From positions 724,270-788,269 of the forward strand of contig BGZK01000096.1 in assembly GCA_005406025.1 (NCBI GenBank): a DNA stretch of 64,000 bases. Direction: 5' to 3'. This document shows, piece after piece, positions 1-12,370 of the stretch. The translations under genes were made by a program, and so were the position numbers. Under the pieces are notes generated by a model. That model was given only the letters and a program-made list of their open reading frames with translations, was not told the DNA's origin and ran no database searches. This DNA comes from Eumeta japonica. Its lineage: Eukaryota > Arthropoda > Insecta > Lepidoptera > Psychidae. Positions within the stretch are counted from its first letter, which is position 1. Every line of letters starts with the position of its first letter.

Positions 1-75
1 CAACCCAGGTTTTTCCCTCGATTCTGATACCGTTTCAACTCTCGATTTAAATCTCGATCCAGTTTTCTATTCCAT
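1..75. repeat. Degenerate pyrimidine-rich repeat, partial at window edge
   Basis: Loose repetition of short blocks such as 'gattctgatacc', 'tctcgattt' and 'tctcgatcc'. It resembles the better-developed tracts at 35160-35470 and, in the opposite orientation, at 12070-12370 and 62250-62740. The tract runs off the left edge, so its full size is unknown. Confidence 0.4.
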
Positions 76-1435
76 ACATACTTAGTATTGCCATAAAAAT
101 GGACTAGAAGAATAAAAAACACAAATATCATTGAAATCCGTATAAATGTTGTGTATTATAGAGTCAGGAATGCTCAAATTTCTAAATTTTAGATTGATTT
201 AGATAAAATTCGCAGTCCCTAAATTTGCATTCATATTCATATTTCGCGACAGTCTTATTAAAAGGAAGTCGTGTTTTTCCATCACCGAGAATTTCTTCGA
301 AGGGCACAATGAATCGGAGGTTCGGAGGGTGCCTCCCCACGCGTACATTCACCCCAAATACACTCCCCTCCGCTTCGCCCCGCGACTTTCATTCCAATAC
401 ACGCGGAGCACCCTACAGTAATTACCCAAATACGCCACGCCGTGGAGTTCACTGACCGACGTCTGCGGGGGAAAATCTTGGAGTGCCATCTCCGGTCCAC
501 CCTTATTAATTGAATGCATGATATTATGTTAATCTGAAATAGATTTCTTAAGTCAAACGTAAAAATGTGATGTTTAAAAATTGAAAGTATTCTGTATATT
601 CCGTCTGTATTGTAGACGCCGCGTCGTCGAAATAGAACTTACCTTTACTGAATTTTCGTTATGAAACAAGAATCTCCTGAATAAATAGATTCATTTCTAA
701 AAAAGTTAGAGATTTTTTATTTCATTTTACATTTACATACAAACAACATTTTTTAAGAAATAGCTAAAGATTTTTCTTAGAAAATGTTGATTGAAGTAAA
801 ACTATTTAGAAATGATATTTAGCAAAATAATTTTAAATTGTACAACTTTATTAGGAATTTTTGCTTTGCTTCGACATTTATACTAACTTGGTAATATTGC
901 TATTGCATAGGGGTATTGTATATTGCAGCATATTTTGATAGAAATACTCAAAATTTATTTACGTGTCATCTTTAACACGCTTTTATTAGCTTCATTTGTA
1001 ACGTATGTAATAACAATACAATTTAAAAATAGTACTAACCTTTGAAAAATAATTAATGACGTATTTTTAATAAAGAAGAAGAATAAAAAAGAAATAAACA
1101 ATTTTTGAACAGGCAATTTAAAAATGTGAAGATTAGAGTAGAAAATTTTAAATGACGTGTTGCTATAGCTTTTTAAAATATAAATGCTCTTCTTTTAGAT
1201 GATATTGAACTGCAGTTACTTGTTTATATATAAATATATAATATTATATACATATATAAATATATAAAAAAGATTTATCATCAAATAAAATAACGAGAAA
1301 ATAAAATAACATATATCTATTTAAATTACAACTTAATTTAAACGAAACATTGTAATTATGTGCGTCATATACACTCATTCTGATTCACAGCTATCTGGAA
1401 GTGAAAGTGATTCATTCCACAGAAGTTGCGTGTCC
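76..1435. other. AT-rich non-coding stretch with one GC-richer patch
   Basis: No convincing exon. Positions 285-500 are clearly more GC-rich than their surroundings and stay open on both strands for 70-75 codons. Neither reading resembles a known protein, and overlapping open frames on both strands usually reflect base composition. The remainder is poly-A/T rich, with a TA-rich run near 1220-1270. Confidence 0.5.
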
Positions 1436-1545
1436 TTTGTTTGCGGCGGGCGGCCGGCCCCTCGCGGGCGGCCCGCCGACTGGGGAGGGCGCGTGCCCTC
1501 GGCGCCTTTATCGCAATGCACTGATTAAAAGCAAACTCACCTAGG
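1436..1545 (-). promoter_or_regulatory. CpG-rich patch beside a candidate minus-strand 5' splice site
   Basis: Positions 1440-1510 are about 70 bases of G/C- and CpG-rich sequence inside AT-rich DNA. On the minus strand, 'ctag' followed by 'gtgagt' (donor at 1535-1540) would be a strong splice donor for an exon at about 1541-1610. No recognisable protein is encoded. This could be a non-coding first exon and promoter, or chance. Confidence 0.25.
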
Positions 1546-2374
1546 GATATCGGCAGGATGCGCCGACGCAACCGAATTATTGAACGGTCATTTATTAAAT
1601 ACGACAATATTCAAAGTACTTACATGTACAGGTAAAAAAATTTTTAAATGAAAATTGTTTTTCGGGTCTAAATTTTCGACGTGAAACCTTTTATAGTTCG
1701 GATCAGTACGGAGTAGCTTGTAATAACCGCATTGAACGAAATTTTTATATGGGAATTTCGCTTACATCTTTACAGCTATCGTACCCTATCTATTGGCGAT
1801 ATTTTGAAACGTTTTTTTTTTAAAAAAAGCAATGCTGAATAGTGCATTGATTGCTGACCACATTGGATGCACAAATTGTGCCGTAATTGTGTACAGCGCG
1901 ATGCAGATGAAATTAAATTTTCCATCCCGCGCTGGGTTTACTTGGTCATAAGACACTCATACATTTATTGATATGAACGGCATTAGTCGCGTTAAACATA
2001 GACTATTATGTTATAGTAAGTATGATACATATAATTTTTTAAATACTTATTACAAGATACAAAATTTACAAATGTATTATTTTTTGTCCAAGTTTGACGA
2101 CCGCTCGACTATGGAAACTCGGGTTTTATATGCAACCTTCAAAAATGTTATCCAAGAGTTCGGGTAAGAATAAAGAGTTACTCGTCTCCATTGGGAAAGA
2201 ATTAGACTGAGCCAAGAGCAGAATGGTTTAATAATATACAATGGGACGAGTTCACCTGGTGCAAGCCAGTTTCATGCGCCACCAGTAGGTGTATGTATCT
2301 GTATTGGCAAAGGAAGTAGAGAATAGGATCAGATCATCGACATCTACCAGGTCTTTATGGTTGATATTCAACTT
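1546..2374. other. AT-rich non-coding stretch
   Basis: A 64-codon plus-strand frame at 1973-2167 has no recognised homologue. Positions 2200-2290 are somewhat richer in G/C. Nothing else supportable was seen. Confidence 0.4.
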
Positions 2375-2620
2375 TCAGAACGTGTAACCACAGTTAGGAT
2401 TAATCACACATGCGCCCGCGTACCATAGGCGCTGGAAGGTGGACAGCTTATTCATTTGTAAAAAAAAAATCGCAAATAAACGTAACTTATGTACGTATTT
2501 CTTTGGTTTATCTAAATTAGCTACGAGTAGGTCCTTTCCGTATTTTAATAGTGATAGAACCTCTTCAGCATTTTTTTTTAGGACAAATCTCGTTTTTGGT
2601 GCCTTACACAAATTGAACAC
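2375..2620 (-). pseudogene. Unrecognised protein fragment, probably from a mobile element
   Basis: An open minus-strand frame of about 81 codons has a protein-like composition (K/L/E-rich, with segments such as 'NAEEVLSLLKYGKDLL' and 'LDKPKKYVHKLRLF') rather than the low-complexity products typical of AT-rich DNA. No start context, splice sites or neighbouring exons were found, and I do not recognise the family. A transposon or retroelement remnant is the simplest explanation, but chance is possible. Confidence 0.25.
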
Positions 2621-2699
2621 ACAGCTCGGAGAAGTTAAAAAAGTACGTATAGTATATTTCAGATACCTTAATTCAAGATTAAGATTTTCATAAATAAAT

Positions 2700-3950
2700 A
2701 CATCTGCTTAATGGTTTTTTTTTCTGAAAGTTCTTAACGCAAAATAAAACATGGACAAAACAAAACGATACGATAATTTTGGCCAAAATCTTAACCGCAC
2801 ACATGAAAGATATTATCTCTAAACCTATAAACGTGTATATTAAAAACCGATACAGCTATCATATCGTACATAGAGCAGAATTACGTAGAAGCAATTTTAA
2901 AAAATCAAATATAAATATAAAATATAGCTCATAAATATTTTTCTTATTCGTTATATACGTATACCTGCTACTTTTGAAACATTCTTAAAAAAAAAATTTT
3001 TTCGGCGGAAATCTAACATTTGTTTTGATTTGATTCTCGGAAACTCACTGTCGTTGCGTATGTTAAAAAAATATTTCAATGTGCTTCTCTTTGTTAAGAC
3101 AAATTCTTCCGATATCTTACATCTTCATCTTATTATATTTTTCCAGACTGAGTTCATTTCCGATTAGTCTATTTTTTCATATTTAAGTTCTTCCTTCAAA
3201 TAAGTCTTCAAATATAAGGGATGATATGTAACAATCGACAAAGCGTCACTGGTAAAACTGATAAAAAATGCGTACAGCAACAAAATATAGTTATCAAAAT
3301 ACAGATATCAAATTCGTTGAAACGTAAACGTTTAAATTTGTCTTTATAGCTGAGTACCTCTGACAATAAAGTATAATTATTGGGCTACAACGATTAGTAA
3401 AACCTTTTAAATTGTATCAGCCATTACAATACTTTTTTCGCTTTAATTTGGTCGATTAATTTATTCGTCAGTTAACTTATAAACACTTCACACGTAAGTT
3501 TATACAACGAACACATTTTTTTTTTACATTATTTTCCTAGAATATTTTTTAATCAAAACTTGCGTTTTAAATTATTAGTCATGTCTATGTCATACATACA
3601 TATGTAATAAGACAATTTTCGTTCAGTAATTATTGAGAGGGTTTTTAGTCAACAATAGAAACTGACATTATTGAAATGTTTTACTTTTTCGTTATATTTT
3701 TGATATGTCGATGAAGACACATTTTAAAAGATATGAAAAGTAAGCTGTCTCTAAAAATTTTAGGATTCTTTGTAACCAAACTTTTACACTTACAACGGCC
3801 CAAGACGTGTAGCACTGCATTTTTTTGATCGAATGATTTGATTTGCCACTTTGTATTTTCAAAATTACCGAACAACTGTTTCACAAAATATTCATAATAA
3901 AGATTTCACAAAATATTATGTTTCTGTTGATGCACGTGTTTTTATCCAAA
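2700..3950. other. AT-rich non-coding stretch
   Basis: Homopolymer A/T runs and short frames only. No motif or repeat I can support. Confidence 0.5.
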
Positions 3951-3954
3951 TATA

Positions 3955-4070
3955 TGGCTGGGCGGCGTGGGCGCGCGCGGCGGCCGGCGGGCGGCGGCGC
4001 GGCGCTGCATCGAGTGCAGCCGCCGCGAGCTGCATCGATCGGGCACAGCTTTCCCTTTCGACGCACACCT
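3955..4070. promoter_or_regulatory. CpG-rich patch
   Basis: About 110 bases of very GC-rich, CpG-dense sequence ('ggcggccggcgggcggcggc' at its core) in otherwise AT-rich DNA. It contains two related blocks, 'gctgcatcgagtgcagc' and 'gagctgcatcgatcgg'. Such patches can mark promoters or first exons in insects, but no core promoter elements or exon are evident. Confidence 0.3.
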
Positions 4071-5070
4071 GACTTTAGTCAACTTAACGTGGAATACGTT
4101 TCTTGAGAATTAACATGCAGCTTATACAGGGGAAGGTGTTAAAAGTTTTTAACAGCTACAAAATACGTCATTTAGACGTCATACGTCATACGTCATTTAG
4201 TCATAGTCAAATAGACGTGATTACAATTTCGAGGTATACCTTATTTTGCCTGCCTGTTAAGATCTAAGTAAAATGATTTTGATTAGTTTTATTGCAAATT
4301 CATTTTGCTTGTGTTCAATATCCACTAAGCGACTTCAAGTTATTTTTATATTTATATTTTTTTGGAGATTAGAGACAATTTCTAATTGATTGATAAAAGA
4401 TGATAATTTCTAAGCCGCTCGTCTATATCGGATTATAAATAATTTTCTTCTCCATAAACTTTTTTTGTTTATTATTGGCAATAAATATTTTTAACGTGAA
4501 TCATTCATATTAGCCATCTTGCCATCTCACTTTTGTATATTAGTGTCAATTTCGTTAATGAAGATTCTTCCAATTTACCTAAAATCGTTAGTTAATTAAC
4601 AAATCGGACACCATTCGCAATTCCGTTTCATAAACACATATTTATTTTATTTTATTATACAAGAGGTGAAAGAAACGCAAATTTAATTTCTTTAAACGCT
4701 ACCATAGATACGAACCGCAAACCATTTCTTGTTTTAAAAGCAAAAACATAAAAAATAGTAAGCCATTCTATTCCTCGAGTTAGTTTTTCAATTAGAACAC
4801 TCTATTAACGCTAAGCAATCCCCATCGTAAAACCACACCGATCAAGATTCGTCATAGATCGATGATATATAAATAGATATAATCTCCTGTGCAAACAAAA
4901 TATAATAAAACAAAATATCGTTATTGGTTAAAATGAAAATATTTATTTTATCTACTACATAGTTCTTACACCTCACAACGTTTGTTAACTGGATAAAAAA
5001 TACATGCAAGGTAAATATAATCGTTAGATGGTATTGCGAATTTTCCACAAATCTTGCCACATCTATTTAG
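4071..5070. other. AT-rich non-coding stretch
   Basis: A short tandem run of 'tacgtcat'-like units lies at 4165-4200. Otherwise there is nothing to annotate. Confidence 0.45.
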
Positions 5071-5074
5071 CGAG

Positions 5075-5165
5075 TCTCGCGACGAGAGGCTTTTTCCTCC
5101 TCGCCGACGCGACGCAGGCACTCCCGAGCACTAAGTCGCCTCCCCGCCCTCCGTTGCTACAGCAA
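5075..5165. promoter_or_regulatory. CpG-rich patch with X-box-like palindrome
   Basis: A GC-rich stretch ends in the perfect 14-base inverted repeat 'gttgctacagcaac' (5153-5166 or thereabouts). This differs at one position from the RFX X-box consensus GTHNYYATRRNAAC. RFX sites drive ciliary genes in animals. A stronger match lies about 650 bases to the right. Confidence 0.3.
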
Positions 5166-5702
5166 CACTTCTCGAACAATTAAAAAAAAAACCGTCCCGA
5201 TTTGAAATCGATAAGCACGTCGTATAAGAGTGTGTACGTTACTGATATTATAGAAAGAACACACGTTAAAAAATATTATGAAATAACGTATCATGAATCT
5301 ACTATCAAAAATATATAAAAACCCAAATTATTCTGTTTTTACATATCTGTTTTCGCTCTGTTGCGTTAATTTTTATAGAAAATATACACTGCTTTAATGT
5401 TTTTTTTTTTTTTATATTAATGCACGCTATTTCTCTCTAACTTTTTAATTATTATATTCTTTTTTTGCTTTTAAAAAAAAATGTTTAAGAAAAGAAGCAA
5501 AATTTAGTTGACCATCAGCTCAATAAAATAAACTTTGGGAACAATGCAGAGATGACATTTTTGTGTCGTGCAATACCAGTTCGAATTAAGATATATTAAT
5601 AATGAAAGTGCGATAACAACAATAAATTATATAATAAATAAAACATGTTTAAACATATAAAGCATAATGAAATCAAATATCATTCGAAAAAATTAAAATT
5701 AT

Positions 5703-5975
5703 TTAAAAATTAGTACAAATCTCTATCTTAAAACCATATCTCACTACAGTACACGTAACGGCTCTTGAGATAGTTACGTTTTCATGCGTTGCTGTATTTG
5801 TGATGGTTGCCATAGCAACGTCGTCGAGATACTTATACGACATGTGTTTACCCAGTTTTTCGACGCATTCACAGCATATTCTTGTGTTTTGTTTGAAGCA
5901 TATACTTTTCTGATAAGCAACTATATTTTTGAGTAATGTGTTTAATGTTTTGTTTTTCATTTCAGTTCCGTTCAA
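5703..5975 (-). other. Unrecognised 90-codon open frame containing a perfect X-box motif
   Basis: The minus-strand frame is open for 90 codons and is cysteine-bearing ('ICCECVEKLG'), but I know no family for it. At 5806-5819 the DNA reads 'gttgccatagcaac', an exact match to the RFX X-box consensus. The frame could be a small exon, a transposon fragment, or a chance opening around a regulatory site. Coding confidence is low. Confidence 0.25.
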
Positions 5976-7254
5976 CGTTGTAAGAGAAAATAAGGCAATC
6001 TGCCTCCTTTTCCAAATTTAACATATCTCCTGTCTGTTTTCTTTTTTTAATTTATTCAGTTAATCGTTTAAATATTACTATTACTATAACAAATACGCTC
6101 AGATGAAAAAACATTACCAACAATATAGTTATACTGTCTGTCGAGGATGCGAATAGTCGAGTAAAGAACTTTAGAAATGATCTATTAAGGAAAGTGTGTT
6201 CCTTTTCTTATTTAACCTTTTTAAAAAGTATAGTGTGTCTTTGTGAGTACTGCCTTCAATCGCATTGCACGTTCATAGTGTAATATGTATCTTCTTACAC
6301 GAGGCAGAAATCTATTACAAATAAATCGATTACATATAGAGTCTGTTGAAAATTGACAGAACATGTTCCCAATAGGTCAATGCTGGTAAATGAAAAATCC
6401 GGACAAGTGCGACTCTTACCATGAGGATTCCGTATAATCTTAAAATATCTAATTATTTCATCCGGCAAGAATCTCGACAATTTGTCTATTCTCGATACCG
6501 ATAATGGCGAGATATTGGTCTCAAGAATTCCGAAACTATTGCTTTTTTCAAAAAAGTTTTCTAATTTTCTTAAAGGTATTAATCTTATCTTTCTATAACA
6601 CGAAATATAGCACGAAAAATTGGTCTACATCACGGTCCATTCACCTGTTACAAATGTAAGTTTGTAATGATAAAAAAATATTTATCATATGATATAATAT
6701 TGCATATGTGTCGACACATCGACATTGAAGTGATCATATTAATATTTTAGGCACGGAACCCTAAAAAAAGTTAATTTTACGTTACCTCCTTTTATTTTGT
6801 GAATTAAAAAAACAATTCTGTTGTTTAAGCATAAAAAAAATGTCACAATAATTAATTAGGTACTCGGTTTGAAGATACAGCGTAATTTACAAAAAATATA
6901 GGGCCATTTTTGGACTTTTTTACAGTGTTGACCAAAAATCTTCCCAACTTTCATATTACTAGGACCCGCTTATAATACCGCAAACAGAGCATTATAACTA
7001 GAACTTAAGCGGTATACACCTATCTGACTATTTGCGATGTTCAAAGTATTTGAAATACTTTACAAGCTTAAGCTCGCCAGCGATGCAGGAAGACGACTTG
7101 TATCTCAAATCTCAAGTCAATATTTTTCTAAGTCATTTAAAAATTGGCACATCATATAGAATTAGCGAATACTTAATTGTCGAAAAAAATATCTTCAGAA
7201 AACCTTCGAGTGAATCCGGTTAAACATAATATTCGAAGTGGTGCAGTTCTAAGG
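5976..7254. other. AT-rich non-coding stretch
   Basis: Short similarity to the 'ggaaccctaaaaa' terminus of a lepidopteran repeat occurs near 6750-6775. No exon or other element was recognised. Confidence 0.4.
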
Positions 7255-8105
7255 GCTACCTAATACAATGCAGGAGGCCTTATTTTGGAGGAGACCCGAT
7301 TCCTGAATTAGAAAGTTATGGGTATTTTAGGGTTTACCTTCAAATGAAAAAAACGGAACCTGTACAGGATTACTCACGTGCCTGTCTGTCTGTCACAGTC
7401 AATTTGCTCTGTATCTACAAGACCGATTAAGCTGACATTTGGCACACATTTGTATGGCTGTGATCCAAACACGGACATGTAACGTAAATAAATGAATTTT
7501 AAATACGACGGTCACTTGTGGGGCTAAATTAGAAATTAAAAAAAAATTTCGCAAATTGTACCATGTGACACATCTAATAAATGCGCTTTTATGAAATGCT
7601 TAAATATATGAATACATTTTTTTAACTTATAAAATAAATACTTTTAACGTTATTTAAGAAAATAGGTGAAAATTGAGTAGAATCTCCGAAATTACTGCGC
7701 CTATATTTAAAAAAATATATAAAAAATAGTTCCTTACTTATAGATTACAGGAAAACCTATAAAAAGTTTATTTATTGTTCGCTTCTTTTTGGTCCGTTTC
7801 AATATCCAGTATAAACTGACATTCGCTAAGTATACAAGTAAATACTTAGTGCCCATTTTTTTATTTATTTTAGTTCTATTGTAAAAGCAAGTAATACGTA
7901 CAAGCGTCAAACTTGGCGTGATAACAATGCAAACTTAGGAAAACTAACAATCAAAATCGCCCAAGTATAAGTGAGGCTAGTACTAAGAATGCGAATGAAT
8001 GCAAATGAACGAACGAAAATAATCTATTTTGTGTATTTAACACAAATATATTGTGTTATAATGCTAAACCCTCGGTGCCCTAGTCCAACTTGCACTTGGT
8101 TGATG
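7255..8105 (+). repeat. Lepidopteran interspersed repeat, family A, near full length
   Basis: The left part has the 'acggaacc', 'ctgtctgtctgtcac' and 'accgattaagctgacattt' blocks. The middle has 'gacatgtaacgtaaa'. The right end reads 'aaccctcggtgccctagtcc' followed by 'aacttgcacttgg'. This block order matches a very common non-autonomous lepidopteran repeat as I remember it. Other pieces in the window lie at 17930-17992 (right end only) and 39955-40360. The copy is diverged and has no coding capacity. Confidence 0.6.
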
Positions 8106-8529
8106 TTTCCATAAGTTAACTGGTTATTATCCATTTATTTCTACCATAATAAAAAGAACATACTTAACCTGTTTCTTCTAACAACGTTCTTACATGAAGC
8201 TATGTTATTTATGACATAAAGATTAAGGCTAAATATTTATCAGTAGTTTTAAAAAAAGTAAATAAAAAGTAGTTTTTAAATACAAATAAATCTAGAACTT
8301 TGAAGTTTGAACATTTAGAAGAATGGAGATTGAGAGAAATGACTTAAAAATTTGTCTATTACTTGATGTCGTCACGGGTCCATTTGTTAGTTATAATACA
8401 TGCGCAATATTCACATGTAACGTAAAATAAATAATTTTTTTTTAATTGTTTAAATTTTTTTGCTTGCCATAGTTTAAAGTGCACATATCGACGTTGGGAA
8501 TATCGAGTTGAAAAGCAGGTGATATCGTA
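8106..8529. other. AT-rich non-coding stretch
   Basis: Nothing recognised. Confidence 0.5.
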
Positions 8530-8725
8530 TGATTAGACGGCGCTCACGTCGAGCGCGACACCACCGGGACCTGGCGGAGTGGTTTGAGGTCCATGGGGGG
8601 GGGGGTCGTAGTAGGAAAATCCTTCAACTCGCAGCTAGGTCAGGGTTAAACGCGCCCCTGCCTGGGGAGCTCTGACTCCTACTCTGTGGGGGTGCATACC
8701 TCCATGACGACTACTCGGAAATTTA
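8530..8725 (+). repeat. GC-rich repeat fragment, possibly a LINE 3' region
   Basis: A compact GC-rich block includes 'gggacctggcggagtgg', a ten-base G run and 'ctgcctggggagctctgact'. It stands out sharply from its AT-rich flanks and resembles untranslated 3' ends of lepidopteran non-LTR retrotransposons. There is no open frame. The family assignment is uncertain. Confidence 0.35.
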
Positions 8726-9298
8726 TAAGAAGGACTTTTCATTCAAAATCTGTTTACACAATATAATTTGTGAATAGACAAACAGACAAACGTAATTTAT
8801 AAATAATTTAACTTAAAATAATGTTCATCTCGGACCGGAGAACAAGAAAGATATTCGTTGGACTTGGATTATAATATTTCCGTGGAATCCGTTGATTGCT
8901 CCTTGAATTGTTTTATTTTACGATGTTAAACATACATTTTTGTTTTTGAAAATACAAAAAATGTTGTTAAACTTAGAAAATATTCATAATGAAATAATGA
9001 GAATAATGCGTGAAAATCTAATAAGATCACACCCAAAGAAAATTTATGAGCAATTTATAAAATGTAATTTCAATAGATTGAGTTGCCGTATTGGCACTGA
9101 TCGTAGTAATAAATTCTAGCAAACTTCTAGTACTGGCTAAGGCAACGAGTAGTAACAAAACAATTTGTAATGCCAGTAAATTGAAATGGTACTCTTTTAT
9201 GTCAAAAAGTCTGACCTTTATGTTGTTAGTGTTGTACCGATTACTAATATTTATGGTAACAGTGATTGAAAGCTACATAATAAAGGATTTTTATTTGT

Positions 9299-9551
9299 AA
9301 TAATGATGTTATGAATTTCAGTAGAATTTAAACTGAGGTTCAATATTATCTTGTAACAGAAGCGATAATTAACGTATGATAACACTTGCCTAAACGGGTG
9401 AGGATTATCAATTATTTTCATTATTCAAATAATGATGTTATGAATTTCAGAAGAATTTAACCTGAGGTTCAATATTATCTTGTAACAGAAGCGATAATTA
9501 ACGTATGATAACACTTGCCTAAACGGGTGAGGATTATCAAATATTTTCAAT
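9299..9551. repeat. 129-bp tandem duplication
   Basis: Two adjacent near-identical copies, 9299-9427 and 9428-9551, differ at only a few positions ('cagtagaatttaaactg' versus 'cagaagaatttaacctg'). The high identity points to a recent duplication. No coding potential is seen. Confidence 0.85.
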
Positions 9552-9794
9552 AAAACTGAAGAAGAGAGTAAATTTGCAACGTATTTGTCGACTTTTATAA
9601 TGTTATGGAGTTTTGCTTCTCAGTTTGTCACAATAAATAAAGTAAAATAGAAAGTTTTGTATATCGCTTTGAATTCATTCTCAACGATGCAGAAGCCTTT
9701 CACAATACAATTACAGATATAGTTTTCTAATATCCCGATTGCATTTTTTAAGATAACGCAAGGAGGTACGTTGTTTCAATAGGTGAGCGTCGAT

Positions 9795-10020
9795 TTTAAG
9801 GGTTCCGGACCAAATTGACAAAAAAGGAACTATTATAGTTTCGTCATGTCCGTCCGTCCGTGTGTCACGAGCATTTTATCCAAAAACTACTAGACGTATA
9901 TTGATGAAATTTATAGTGTAGGTGTCTTGTACAAGCCGCTACTTATTTTGGTAGTTAAATAACAAAATAAGTATTTCTAGGGGGGGCACTCAATACACGT
10001 AACAGAAGCTGAAAAATTTT
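9795..10020 (+). repeat. Lepidopteran interspersed repeat, family B
   Basis: It begins 'aagggttccggacc', continues through 'tagtttcgtcatgtccgtcc', 'ctactagacgtatattgatg' and 'tagtgtaggtgtcttgtac', and ends at 'cacgtaacagaagctgaaaa'. The reverse complement of the same block order occurs at 61555-61800, and a terminal piece lies at 33010-33095. Confidence 0.65.
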
Positions 10021-10213
10021 CTTTTAGCAAACATAAACGTGTGGCACATATTTCAATAGTTATTTTAAAAATAATTTAAGATTTTAAAGCAATTTTTCTG
10101 ATTACGTGAATAATTTCGGAAATGATTGCTTCGAAACTAAAAGGAATTACGTCTCCCCTTTATTTTCTAAACTGTATGTCCATGATTAGATTTACTGTTT
10201 TTGATTTAAAGCA

Positions 10214-10425
10214 GGTATGGGCAACTTTGACATGTTGTGGGCCAAACTTTAGTGTGCGAATAGATTCGCGGACCGCGTTGAAAAAGTAGTGCATTTTAAA
10301 GTAGTGTTTCAAACTAGTGTTCATAAGTGTTAGCGATAGATATCAGACACAAAATTTTTCAAAATATCTCTCGGGCCAGATCAAATCTTACAGCGGTTCG
10401 GTGGTTGTCCACATATAAATTAGAT
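10214..10425. mobile_element. hAT-type MITE-like element
   Basis: The left part reads 'caggtatgggcaactttg' and then 'gtgggccaaac'. The right part reads 'cgggccagatc' and then 'ggttgtccacat'. This end pattern (gggcaac / gttgtcc around 'gggcca') is typical of short non-autonomous hAT elements. There is no transposase. The ends are diverged, so exact boundaries are uncertain. Confidence 0.45.
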
Positions 10426-11469
10426 TATAGAAAGATCGAAAAACTGCGCTTCTCAACAAAAAGACGTAAGTGCTATGAAAATACGTTCTTTCGTTGATGC
10501 AGTTTATTTTACACCAGTTTAATAGTAATAGTCGACATGCATAGGTACTTGTTTTTCTAGTTATAGGCGACTAAAGTGCTTATAACTATTATATGTGGGA
10601 AACATGGAAAAATTGTGACAACGTAATTTTATCATCTATAGTGCATTACTTTGTAATAATTGCATCGAAACTCCAGATGGCCAGTAAATATTTGACTATC
10701 TAAATTAAGTCAAATTAAACCAGTCCCCAAATCGTACCAGGTCAATGTACGGGTTTAAACTCTAAACCCCTAAAAATGAAATAAAAGAAATAAGTTGAAA
10801 TGAAATAAAAGTAAGATATGCCTGAGTAGTAGAATGATAAAAATCTAATGCCAAAAAATAAAATAACATTTTCAATACCTCGGTTTTTTTTAATAAAACT
10901 TAAACAAGTAGAGTTTCATTCGAAAAACTAAGTAAATGACAATACGTTAAAATTATATGTTACAACGCACACCATCGCAAACTTATACGATCCGTTTGTT
11001 TGCGTAGCTTATAAATGATGATAAGTTTTTTTTTACGATATTCGTTCATTTATCTTTACTTTTGTATCGCACGTACGATGATATCGGAGCGTTCTCGTCA
11101 AACATAACGCAGCAGAAAAAATCTTTCACTCTCTGTACATACATACATTTCCTTGTTGAGCATTTGTGTATAAGAGATATACCTACGTTCGGTTGTATGT
11201 CGTGTGACTACGCCACTTACTCATCTGAAAGTTTTTCTAGTTTATTTGGGTCAAAAAAATCAAATAAATCGGAAATTTCATAGTGTGCTTATACAAAATA
11301 TTGGTCTCTATACATAAACAACGTTGTAATATCGGGTAAAATGTGAATCGTCTATGGGTTTCGTATATCATGAAGACGCTAAAAGCCTATATAGTTGTTT
11401 TTAATCTAGTTTATAATTGTATGAATAACAATACATTTTGCGTTCGCAATTATGTAACGTTTCGTAGTA
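10426..11469. other. AT-rich non-coding stretch
   Basis: A 73-codon plus-strand frame at 11062-11283 has no recognised similarity. Nothing else is supportable. Confidence 0.4.
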
Positions 11470-11640
11470 ATTTTAACCCACTTCAAAATAAGTAGGAGGT
11501 TCTATGTTAGTTTGAATGCATTCTTTTATGTAGATTCAGCGATAATTTCGTCAATCGTGATTGACGAATTTTTTTTTTAAGTAAAAGCTTCCCTAGTTTT
11601 AATGAAAATATGCCAATTTATAGATATCAATCACTTACCC
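11470..11640 (+). repeat. Lepidopteran repeat remnant
   Basis: The blocks 'acccacttcaaaataagtag', 'gaggttctatg' and 'ttcagcgataatttcgtcaa' appear in the order I remember from a common lepidopteran interspersed repeat. Diverged and non-coding. Confidence 0.4.
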
Positions 11641-12069
11641 CGTCACACTCACTGACAGACTCATCAATGCCCAGACCAAACCGCTGGATGAAGAAAGCTA
11701 AAATTCAGCGAAATGTATAGTTACCGAGCTAGTCATGTTTTTTTTCGATATCCTAAGGGTAAAGAGAAAGGGAAAAGGTTTGTATGGAAGTACTGTAAGT
11801 TTTGATGAAAAAGTAATATACAAATTATTTCCTGATAATAATTATTATAATAATTTTGACTATTTTTTTCAAATAGAGAAACATACATTTCGATATTTTT
11901 GAAATTCAATTCTAAGAAAATTGAAGATTTGTTTTAAGAGTAGGTACCGCTTGTTTTTAAGTGAGGATCATATTTCAGTGTATTTGGTAATTCAGCCTCT
12001 GATGGGGTAAAATGGGGGAGAGGGTTAGAATTTGTATTAGATTCCCATTACCTATAAAATTAGACATGG

Positions 12070-12370
12070 AAATTGGTATTTGACTTCTCACATTCATGGA
12101 TGAGATGGAAGAACTGCAGCAGAACCGGTTTTATAATGGATAGCGGGTTTCCAAAGCACTTAGAGTGGAACCGGGTTGGTGAACGACAGCGGCATTCGGT
12201 TAGGAACTACAAGCGGGATAGGGCTTGGAAGAATTTAAAGTGGAACCATCTTCACAACGGCGCTACTATGGCCCGAATTATGAGGGCAGTGTGTAGGAAA
12301 AATTTAGAGCTACGCCAGCTTGGTAACCGAGAGCAGGATCGAAATCAGACTTAGAGCAGAGCGGAGTCCA
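12070..12370 (+). repeat. Degenerate purine-rich repeat tract
   Basis: An imperfect repetition of short purine-rich blocks ('gtggaaccgg', 'gcgggatagggcttgg', 'gtggaacc', 'gatcgaaatcagac'). It leaves a 93-codon frame open, but the product is low complexity (W/R/N-rich) and is best read as repeat sequence. It belongs with the tracts at 1-75, 35160-35470 and 62250-62740. Confidence 0.5.
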
